Part shown: positions 22,037 to 31,272 of the stretch, one piece after another
Position numbering within the stretch: the stretch's first letter is position 1
How the letters are laid out: each line of letters opens with the position of its first letter
Assembly: GCA_015039465.1 (NCBI GenBank)
Contig: MU130543.1
Coordinates: 173,811 to 234,563, forward strand
DNA from: Phlegmacium glaucopus
Taxonomy: Eukaryota > Basidiomycota > Agaricomycetes > Agaricales > Cortinariaceae
Direction: 5' to 3'
DNA: 60,753 bases
The notes under the pieces: generated by a model
The model's database searches: none
What the model was told of the DNA's origin: nothing
Seen by the model: the letters and a program-made list of their open reading frames with translations, nothing else
Position numbers and translations under genes: made by a program

Positions 22037-22880
22037 ACCCCCAGTGTTGTGAAAGTAAAATTTGAAGGTGCTGCTCTAAGACCTGGGTGAACCATTACAC
22101 AGGGAAAAGTCCCAGGCACCAGGACACAAAGGCTTATGGCCTCATTGAACAAAGTCTTGGGTCTTAAGGAACGTGATTGGGTCAGGATGAAAATCCAGAG
22201 AGAAGAGTCTGCAGAAGACTTCAGGGCCAATCTCACAGCAATGTGATTTATTACTAAATTATTAGACTTGTTGTTACTGTGTTGCAATGCATGGATCTGA
22301 ATGCCCCAGATCCTTTCACCTGGCATACATATACATGAACAATCTTGCACTGCCATGCCAGTGTCATTGCTGACTTGCCACACAGCGTGATCTTGTGGCA
22401 AAAGCATTGCCAAGCCATTTTAGACTCCACTTGCAGTGCTGAAGCTGCCGACTCTGGATCATTTACATCATCATGGCATCACAGTGTTCCCAAAATGGCT
22501 GAAAACAAAAAATTTTCACATATGACACAATAAATTCCGGGTACAAGTAAAATATTTTCGGAGCAGTGAATAAGTTTGTGGGGATACCAAAATGTTTTTG
22601 GGGCAGTCTAATAATATGCAGGCAGTAACAAAAAAAAATTGGGGCAGTGAAATGAACATTTAGGCACATATTTAAATGTTCTGGGAGCACCTAAAATATT
22701 TGGGGCCTTCATAATGTTGAAGGAATTTACAATATAATATTTTGGGGGAGTGAAAATATTTTCACAAACAAAATATACTTTTGTGGGCAAAATTATATAA
22801 TATCTTAATACTTCCCCACTTCAACAAGCATACAAAGACAGTTGATGGACTGTCAAAACACAGCTGTGTACACTCAGTTT

Positions 22881-23329
22881 TTTAGTCAGGATGGGTTGGC
22901 ACCCGTCCCCATCAACGGGTACCTGTGTGCCATCCAGGACAGTGCCGGTTGGCAGCCTAGTTGTGACTGCATGACTGAAGTTCTATGGATGAATTTCTCA
23001 ACCATCAGAGATCTTGGTGTGGAATTTTTTTGTTTAGAGTTTGCAGGGGATCTGTGAAATTAGCAAGATTATGAACTTCAACACAACTTTGACAGAATCA
23101 ACATAAACTTCTCAATGGTTCCAAGAAGTTCACCTAACATCCCCAGCCCACCTCCAGCCAGTGTTGCTAAGTTGCTGCCTGTCATGGGCCGGTACCCACC
23201 TCTTCAGCTGCTTCTTTTTTGGTTTACTGTTCATAGTACTGGGTATCCAAAAATTGAAAAAGAGGAAAAAGAGAATAAAACAAGGAAAAACAGGCCTAAT
23301 CGCCAACTTGAAATTTTAACTGTACTTTA
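22881..23329. other. CpG-poor non-coding spacer
   Basis: Holds the first copy of a 45-bp direct repeat (23163-23207) and otherwise no gene or element that I can bound. Confidence 0.4.
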
Positions 23330-24373
23330 CAGTCCCCCACATACTCCACCGGAATCCGGTGGACTCCACCAGACTCCACCAGACTCAATGATAGATCATC
23401 CTTTTAGGACCCTGAATCTGTTGAAATTCTATTAATAGCTTCTTTTCTTATTGAGAAAAATGCAAAATACATTTTTAAACACGGTATTAAATGGGATTTG
23501 GCCTATGGGAAAAATTTCCCAAAGAGGAAATATTGAATAGAATGATAGAGGATCTTCTTAGGACCCTAAATCTACTTAAAATCTATTAATAGCTTCTTTC
23601 CTTATTGAGAAAGGGCTATATTAAACAAACTTAAGTCCAAATTTGAGTTGTATCATTTAGAGACTTAGAGTTGCCTTTCTTGGATGATAGCTAAATATAA
23701 ATACTGTGTGCCTGCCAAGACTTTATTTTTATATTTGTTTGTAGTGATGTGAAAGGCTCAGCTTCAAAGCCGCAAGCCGTCGAGCCGAGCCGAGCCGTGG
23801 GAAAGCTGTACCAACAGCTTTGACGGCCTACGGCTTGGGCTTCAGATTTTTCAGGCCGTGAGCCGCGGCTTAGGCACGGCCTGGGTCTGAGCCTCGAAAT
23901 TCGCATTTTTGGCACTCTTAAGAACTTTTGATGACTTAAAACAGCACTGTAACAGAGTATAATTGATACTATTTACCATTGATAGTCATTTACAGTCATT
24001 TTTGGGTTTGATTTCATACAAATTTTGTTGCCCCTCATGTTCTCCCTTACCTTCTAACCGTGTGGGAAAAAGCCGTGGCCTGAGCCCAGGCCGAGCCCAA
24101 GCCGTGCAAAGTTTCGGCCTATGGCTTGGGCCTGGGTTTTTACAAGCCGTGTCAAGCCTAAGCCGAGCCGAGCCGAGCCGTAACATCACTATTTGTTTGC
24201 ATTTGAGGCCATATGTTGAAATGGTGGTGGAGTCTGCCAGAGTCCACCAGACAAGTCTGCCAGAGTCTGGCAGAATATGTCTGGTAAGACTCCACTGGAA
24301 TCCGCAGACTCTGGTGGATTTTACCGGAGTCCAGTGAAGTCCACTGGATTCCGGCAGAGTATGTGGGGGAGTG
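23330..24373. mobile_element. Tc1/mariner-type MITE with TA target site, interrupted by a hAT MITE
   Basis: The left end is CAGTCCCCCACATACTC and the reverse complement of the right end is CACTCCCCCACATACTC. TA flanks both sides (23328-23329 and 24374-24375). Subterminal regions are built from repeated AGTCCACCAGA/AGTCTGCCAGA words. Without the nested element it is about 586 bp. A diverged direct duplication with TTAGGACCCT...CTATTAATAGCTTCTTT lies inside (23403-23457 and 23555-23613). No transposase frame. Confidence 0.7.
23742..24191. mobile_element. hAT-type MITE, 450 bp, 8-bp TSD TTTGTTTG
   Basis: Ends are TAGTGATGT...ACATCACTA with subterminal GCCGAGCCGAGCCG arrays in opposite orientation. 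A perfect 8-bp duplication, TTTGTTTG, flanks it (23734-23741 and 24192-24199). The 8-bp duplication and TAGTGATG ends are characteristic of hAT elements. It is GC- and CpG-rich, in contrast to everything around it, which suggests a recent arrival. Confidence 0.9.
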
Positions 24374-24580
24374 TACAGTCCTCAATTTTAATGACCCTTT
24401 TTTTCCTTGCACGCAAAGTGTGCATGTACACCATCTTTGGTACTTTCTTTGTAGTGTTTACTATGCTGAATAATTTCTTTTTTTACTGTATTATAGTTGC
24501 ATGGCTATTATTTAAATTAAGGTCAGCTTGCATTTGTATTTGGTAGCTTGACAGAGTTGCATATATAAATCTGTAGGCAT

Positions 24581-24999
24581 GGCAGATAACATGTGGCTGT
24601 GTAGGCACAAAATTTACATTCAGAACAATTTCTCTCTTCCAGCAGACTAGTAAAATATGAAAATATTTATGATGGTAGTAAAATTTGATTTGGTTGTAAA
24701 TTAAAAATTTGGGAGCATAAAAATTTAAACTGAAGTAATGGGAGCAAAATGTTCCAGGTGGCAGATAATGGAGGCCTCTGATTGGCTGTGGCAGATAACA
24801 TAAGTCTCAGGCAGATAACATCTTGATTTTTACAGCCTCAACAAAGGCACCTTTCATAGATTTTAAGAGATAGAATTATTATAAACATAAATTTTCATGA
24901 ATTCACGCTGAGAGCTCACTCAATTCTTACTTTTGAGCTTACAATAGTTGAAATATTGGTCAATTTGTGCTATTTTCGGACTTTGCCGGGCAGATAACA
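24581..24999. repeat. Five dispersed GGCAGATAACA motifs
   Basis: Copies lie near 24581, 24760 (GCAGATAATG variant), 24790, 24810 and 24989, all on the plus strand, with irregular spacing. They could be binding sites within an old element, but I cannot bound one. Confidence 0.6.
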
Positions 25000-25064
25000 A
25001 ACCCAGCACAACCAACGGCGTTGCTAAGTTGCTGCCTGTCACGGGCCGGTACCCACCTCTTCAG

Positions 25065-25779
25065 TCCGCTCGATTCTCCCTCTTCTCGAGATCTCTCTCT
25101 TACTCAATTTCGCGGCATGAGTTCCCCTGAGCTTCCTTAACTCAGTCTAGAAAACTCCGAGTCGTTGAAAAGGAAAATGCCTGGCAACGCTTGGACAACG
25201 ATCTTAGACTCGTCTCCCAGACTTGGACAGTTCTGACATCTTTACAATGGTTACCTGTCACCGGTATGTTCCGGATAATTGAAGCCGGTTTCAAAATTGC
25301 CCACACAAAAATTTGAAGCAACATCGCGGGGTTCGTAGTTGGAAACGTCTTCCAAATCGCGCGTGTGCTTATCGTGTGACAAGGATCTTCCAACCCACTC
25401 TGGGTCAGTGGGTTTACTCATTTGCATGCGCACTCTCGCCAGTGCTGCATTGCGTTCTACGACTGCGGGTTTCATCGAAGCTATATATAGTAGTATATAG
25501 CGCTGTCTGTCCACGAAACCTAGGGTCAACACAAGGTGAACAGCCTAGTAGCGGCCGATTCCCAAGACAAAGCCAGCGAGCGGGTGTCCTTGTGCTTCAC
25601 ATGGACCAGCTGGCAAAACTTTTGATCTATCAACTTTTACAGCATGTGAAAATTCCAGGCGTGTTCTTGAACTCTTGGTCTGATTAGGCAAATTAATCGG
25701 TGCTTCTTCTCATGCATAGGGCTTTCATTTTAAAAACGAACAGGGTTTTTTTTTCCCATTTTTAACTTTATCGGCGACC
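25065..25779. other. Intergenic, promoter side of the sedolisin gene
   Basis: Normal CpG content resumes here. An AT box, CTATATATAGTAGTATATAG, is at about 25482-25501. No supportable gene; the short frames on both strands lack motifs. Confidence 0.4.
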
Positions 25780-28551
25780 ATGCGTTCCTTACTCCCCGTC
25801 GTTCTTCTAGGTCTTAGTTTCTTTGGCAACTCTCCCGTGGTTGCAGTTTCTACGGGAGAATCTGCATACAGCGTCAAGGAAGAAGTCAGCTCTCCCAGAG
25901 GATGGTTGAAGCACAGTAAACCGTCTCCTAATCATAATATCATCCTGCGCATCGGTCTTCCACAACCAAACTTCCACGTTTTAGAAAAACATCTTTACGA
26001 AGTAAGCGATCCTGAACACGAGCGCTATGGTCAACACCTATCCAAGACACAAGTAGAGGCCCTCGTAGCTCCTCACGACGAAAGTGTTGAATTGGTGAAC
26101 AAATGGTTAGGCACCTTTGGCATCAACGAGGACGGTCTAGTGCGTTCGCCAGCTAAAGACTGGGTGACAGTGACCGTTCCAGTGAGCTTAGCAGAGAAAA
26201 TGCTCGATACTGTTAGTTTCTCCACTTGGCTTCCTCCGGTATTTTTAATAATCGTATCACTTTTTGTAGACTTATCACGTCTGGAGGCATGCTGAAAGTG
26301 GCGAATACCTGGTCCGGACTACGAGCTACAGCCTTCCTAGCAACCTTCATGACCACATCGACGTCATTCAACCCACGACGATGTTCGGAAGGTTTAAGAA
26401 GCAGAAATCGACAGTTTTCCCAGTAGACGAAGGTTCACTTATTGATCAACTTGCTGCCAATGCAGCTCCCTTCGTTGATGCTGTGTCTGGGGTGACCGTC
26501 GATGCTAGCTGCAACCGGACAATAACTATCACATGCCTTCGACAACTCTACAATGCTGTCGGTTTCGTACCATCTGCTGCTAACAATTCGATAGGTATCA
26601 CGGGGTATTTGGTAAGGGGATCTTGCTGATTTTTAGAACATCTCAGCTCATTTTAATTCAGGGACAATTTGCAAATATTGAAGACTTGCAGTTGTTCTAT
26701 GCTAATCAAACACCGGTTGCATTGGGCTCCAACTTCACATTCGTATCCGTGAACGGTAAGTTTTACAATGCAAGACTTGCGGTTGACGCACCTCTGTTTA
26801 CTTAATGTTCTTTTTGAAGGCGGAACGAATGACCAAACTCCAGCAAATGCTGGTGCTGAAGCTGATCTCGACGTACAATTTGCTTTTGGCCTCTCTCATC
26901 CAATTTCAGTGAGAGTCTCCGCTCTGTATTCAAAATCTCCTTGATCTGAATTGTTACATTAACTTTCTCAGCCAACTTTCTTCTCTACCCCCGGAAGTCC
27001 TCCATTCATCCCCGACGACCTGACACCACAGAATACCAACGAGTATGTCTAATTTATGCTGTCTTCTGAAATTGCAGTGCATTGATATTTTTTCTGCAAG
27101 ACCTTACCAAGATTGGCTCGATTTCGTTCTCGCCCAAGAGCACCTTCCTTTGGTGATATCAACCAGTTATGGCGACGACGAACAGACTGGTATGTACTCA
27201 TTGAGGATTGGGGAGGATCGCTTGTTATCTAATTTGACCAATAATAGTCCCAAAGAGCTTTGCCATACGTGCATGCGCAGGCTTTGCTCAGCTAGGTGCG
27301 ATAACATTTCCATACTATTTTTTAACTGATTGACTTATTGACAACGATGGGTGACAGGTGCTCGTGGCGTCTCCCTTATGTTTTCCTCAGGTGACTCGGG
27401 TGTGGGAGATGGTGACCCAAACCCTGCGACTCAACAATGCTTTACCAATGATGGCCGTAATGTCACCGAATTCATCCCGGCTTTCCCAACTTCGTGTGTA
27501 TATTTTTTTATTCTTGTATTCTTTTATTAATGGTGCCACTTTCTGACATTTCCATCGGAACAGATGTCCATTGTGAATAACAATCGTCTATGAGAAAAGT
27601 GTTGTCATCTAACGCCTCCCTGATAGTATTACTAGCGTTGGAGGGACAACTAGTGTTCCTGAAGTCGCAGTGTCCAGGTTTTTCTCTGGAGGAGGATTTA
27701 GTAACTACGTGAGTTGCAACAGGCCGACCCTCGAGATCGAACCAATCATATGACTGACGAAACCAAAAAATCATTTACACCAGTTTGCTCAACCCCACTA
27801 CCAGAAAAAGGTTGTCGACGCTTATTTACGTGCTCTTCCCAAAGGAACTTTCGCAGGTCTCTTTAATCCGTGAGCCTATCCTTTTTTTCATTGTTCAATT
27901 ATGCGGTGCGACTTACTATATGGCAACCTGAACAGTGGTGGACGAGTGAGAGAGGCTTTCATTCAATATTCACGATTGCTAATTCCTGAGAACATCCTCT
28001 GTCTAGGCTTACCCGGATGTTTCAGCACAATCAGATAGATTCAGCATTTTCCTCGACGGACGAGCGATTCTCATTGGTGGTACTTCTGCTTCATCTCCTA
28101 CCTTTGCTGGATTTGTTTCTTTGTTGAATGATGCTCGCCTGAACGCCGGTTTATCACCTTTGGGATTCTTGAATCCCTTCCTGTACTCTGTAGGATTCTT
28201 GGGCTTGAATGATATCACTATAGGTCATAACGCGGGTTGCGGTACTCAAGGATTTAATGTCAGTTTTTTTTAACCATAAGTTTTTTTTTTCGGATGTGAT
28301 CTGACATTATTATATTTTTTTTCAATTCCAATAGGCGACAAAGGGATGGGACCCAGGTATAGAGTCCCGTTCTCGAAGCAACATTTTGTTCTGAACTGTT
28401 TTCTTTTTCCCTATAGTCACCGGTCTTGGTACCCCCAACTTTGGAAAGCTTAAAGAACTTGTCACTTCTCGTAAGGGTAAGGAAGTTCTTTTCTTTTCAA
28501 CTTCGTCTGCTGATATAACGACAAAAAAAAAAAACTATATTAGACAAGTGA
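25780..28551 (+). CDS. Secreted sedolisin (S53 serine peptidase, tripeptidyl-peptidase type)
   Basis: A signal peptide ([20 protein letters not shown]) is followed by a pro-kumamolisin domain ([27 protein letters not shown]) and the S53 catalytic domain. The catalytic Glu/Asp are seen in [10 protein letters not shown], the oxyanion Asp in [11 protein letters not shown], and the nucleophile in [13 protein letters not shown]; a GTQGFN-ATKGWDPVTGLGTP segment near the end matches the calcium-binding tail. The model has 16 exons and about 609 residues. Exons: 25780..26211, 26270..26611, 26662..26755, 26820..26908, 26972..27042, 27101..27189, 27248..27295, 27358..27493, 27564..27572, 27627..27708, 27784..27869, 27936..27945, 28007..28258, 28335..28356, 28417..28476 and 28544..28551. 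Two exons are only 9 and 10 nt. The last donor could instead be 28471. The enzyme should cleave tripeptides from protein N termini outside the cell at acid pH. Confidence 0.9.
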
Positions 28552-28667
28552 GAGGTTTACATGGACTTTTTCGCATTTCGTTCTTTTCTTGAAAACGGTT
28601 CCACCATCAAAACCCTATATATTTCAATGAATAAAATTATTTTTTGATAGAGGATAAGCAGTAAGGG

Positions 28668-28960
28668 AACTGACGATTTCATCCATTGCCCATTTGAGTT
28701 TTCTCGGTGGTTCTTCGAGGAGAGTTATCTTGAGGAGGCGCATCCCCCCCCCCATCGTTTTCCAGTTTTGTATCCTTCAGGACGTCAAGCGCCTGACTTA
28801 AAATCGGGCCAGTAAACCGCACAATTCAGGAGGCGTGAGATGGTGAAATGCAAGAGGCCTTCACACCGCGGACTCGGACGCTTACTAAGTAGATGTTCTT
28901 CGTCATCTATTACACTTTTTTTCTCCGTCTTCCCGTTTCTTCGGTCTTGCTTTCCTCGGG
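28668..28960. repeat. Relic copy related to 15219-15440
   Basis: Same ordered blocks as the copy at 15219-15440, in the same orientation, plus an extra roughly 60-bp stretch containing a C-run (28744-28753). Both copies lie just downstream of the 3' end of a plus-strand gene. Confidence 0.6.
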
Positions 28961-29839
28961 TTCTTCTTCGATGTTCTTTCACCCGCGGTCCTGCCACCAG
29001 CCAAGGTGTTTAGATGTGTGAATAAAAAAAATATGATTTCCAAGCACTTACCCGCCCTTCCATTAGCACAGTGAGCATTTTGTCAAAACCTAATTTTTTT
29101 TACCGACAATCGGGTTCGTTGGGTTTCTCTGCTTCTCAGATTGGTTCCAAAACAATTCAAGCGATGTTGTATGTATACAAAAAGCCATTCCTTGTTGTGG
29201 TGGATCCACACGAGGGTTTGTTTTTGCTGCGGATCTTTCCAAGATCTTTCTTTGAGGTTTTCTCTTTCAAAATATATGAATCGTTTCCAAAAAAGAACAT
29301 GTATTGTGAATCATGACACACATATGCTACTGGATCAACGTCGAATGTGCCGGTGATGATTGGTTTGTTGAGAGTGAAGTTGTTTTGGCTCGAAACGAGT
29401 CGAACGACCTCTCCGAGCCCCATGCTTCGGATTAGTTATTAATATCTCCCTCCCCTTATTTCTCAGTTTGTTATACCAACAAAAAGTCATACGGAAGATT
29501 CACATCGTCTTCAGGATCGAAAATTAAATTTTAGGCGGAACACATATCAAATATCCAGCATTCCAGCGAGATGAGCCTTTCTCGCATTCACAGCAACGAC
29601 GAATCTCAAACTTTCTAAAAACTGCTGTAATGACAGGCAAGATGTACGAGTAAAAAAGGCTATATATTATAATATAGTGAGGTCCTAGTAAAGGTCCGAT
29701 CGACGTCAGCTTGTGAGCGTTCGTGTGGTATGAAATGAGGTTAAAACATGAGACGACAACGACATTTTGGGTGACGACGGAAACTTTTTCAGAATATCCA
29801 TTTCCATCTCGATGTAAGAACGAAGCGAAAGAAGGAAAA
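28961..29839. other. Intergenic, possible decayed minus-strand exons
   Basis: A minus-strand frame at 29423-29157 contains FTLNKPIITGTFDVDPVAYV and looks coding-like, but no neighbouring exons with matching phases were found. I treat it as a remnant of unknown identity. Confidence 0.35.
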
Positions 29840-31272
29840 CTAAAGCACGAGAGCGACTCCAGCCATCAATCCTAGGCCAAGGGCGTAGAATCCTGGAGGA
29901 ACACCTATCGAGCTCAAGGCTGAAGACGAAGTGCCTGTTGCGGTAGCACTGGCGCCAGTGCCCCTGCTGGTGCCAGAGCCAGTAGCGGTACCTGAGCCTT
30001 TCGCGGTGGATGCTCCGGTGCTAGTGGCCTTGGCGGTCTACAAGGCGAAAGGGGAGTCAGCCTGAGAAGAGAAAAGTAGAAGGAAACTTACGGTGGATGC
30101 TGCCAGGAAGAGATCTGTAGCTTGGAAGGTCTTGCAGTTCGACGAAGCAGGAACACGGGGCTGGTAGGGAGGAGGGGTGTTCAAAGGGTCGGGCATTGAC
30201 CAGGTAGAGGCTATATAAAGACGTTAGTCAGATCTAGCAACCAAAAAAAGATGAGACAGTACTTACTAACGCCGTTGACACTGTAAACACCAGCAACATC
30301 CTGGAGGTCACTATCACAGGAGGTGAACTCGCCGTCCTTGGCAGCAGAAGGCATATTGTAGCTGCATCCGATGAGATCGTATCTGTTCTCGCAGTAGTCG
30401 GGCGCGGAGACAGTGTTGTAACAAGCCTTGAAGCAGAATTGGTTACCACCGACGAAGCTATGCAACAACGTTTTGATTAGTTCGCTTTTCGACCAGGGGG
30501 AAAAAAAAACTGACGTGTTCCAGTTGAACACCTGGGTAAGGGTATGGCCGTCGGAATCTGTGGTACCGTTCGAGAAAACAACACCACCCAGTGGGTTACC
30601 TTGGAGATCAGCACCGTGTGGGTCGAGTTCACCACCTTGGTCAGTTGGGTCCAAGCCGATGCCAGTGTTATTGATGAATCCGGTGACTTGGATGTAAGCG
30701 GACGTCTTTATCCACTGTGAATAGGAATTAGTTCGCCGCAATACAAGAAGGTATGATGTAAGTAACGTACCTGTAGGCCAGTAATAGCCTCCGGAGGAAT
30801 GAGACGAGTACCGTAGTAAGGCTTCGTGCAATAGGCTACGACCTTGGCTTCTACATTTCCAATCAAACCGGCCGGATCAGGAGAGCCCCATAAGCAAAAG
30901 TCGTCCTATTCGGCAGAAAAAATTATTTGACATGTCAAACAAGTAAAACAAAACGAAAAAACGTACAGGTCCGTTGAAAATCAAAGTCTGGCAGTTAGAA
31001 GTAGGTCCCAAAGTGGTCGAATTGCACCTGTTGAAACCGAACTGAGGACCACGTAGTACTGGGAAAGGGTACACCTGTTCGGGCAGGTCGGTGTAGGCGT
31101 AGTGAAGGGTTGATAGGATTGGTGTGCCAGACCCACCAGCAACACCTTGGCGCTTGGCAATGGTAGGAGTGGGAGCTTGGGTAATAAGAGGCAACTCAGC
31201 CTCAGCAGCTACACCAGAAAAAGAGTGGACAGCCAGGGCAACGGCAAAAAGCAGAGAAGAAGAAGAGAACAT
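29840..31272 (-). CDS. Secreted GPI-anchored protein of unknown function, conserved in agaricomycetes
   Basis: Six exons on the minus strand: 31272..30967, 30905..30771, 30714..30515, 30457..30267, 30210..30092 and 30037..29840, giving 382 residues, all phases consistent. There is an N-terminal signal peptide (MFSSSSLLFAVALAVHSFSG). The body contains YCTKPYYGTRLIPPEAITGL, GELDPHGADLQGNPLGG, GGNQFCFKACYNT and YCENRYDLIGCSYNMP, with about ten cysteines in pairs. A Thr/Ser/Gly/Ala-rich stalk follows, then a hydrophobic tail ending GLGLMAGVALVL, as expected for GPI attachment. I recall this GELDPHGADLxGNPLGG family as widespread among mushroom secretomes without an assigned function. ATG 31272 was chosen over 31323 because it places the signal peptide at the N terminus. 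It is convergent with the sedolisin gene. Confidence 0.85.

Larger units (their letters stand above)
20385..22880. repeat. Large inverted repeat (two arms) carrying solo LTRs
   Basis: The left arm (about 20385-21290, excluding the LTR) and the right arm (about 22435-22880) are inverted diverged copies. For example, GGGGAAGTATTAA near 20450 matches its complement near 22810. The TTGAAGGAATTTACAATATAA block at about 22727-22746 matches, inverted, the sequence at 20978-20998. The right arm lacks the left arm's LTR and so preserves the empty insertion site. The central part separating the arms carries no coding sequence that I recognise. This could be a foldback element or two head-to-head insertions. 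Confidence 0.75.
23163..25064. repeat. 45-bp direct repeat at 23163-23207 and 25020-25064
   Basis: Both copies read GTTGCTAAGTTGCTGCCTGT then CA(T/C)GGGCCGGTACCCACC then TCTTCAG, differing at one base. They flank 1.8 kb that contains the nested MITEs. The right copy ends where base composition returns to normal, so it may mark an element boundary. Confidence 0.75.

Noticed and set aside
23691..24189. Arg/Pro-rich frames inside the hAT MITE
   Set aside because: They are translations of the GCCGAGCCG subterminal array, not protein-coding.
17010..25064. A single 8-kb Helitron carrying the NLR half
   Set aside because: No Helitron 5' TC / 3' hairpin-CTRR ends and no Rep/helicase were seen; composition alone is not enough.
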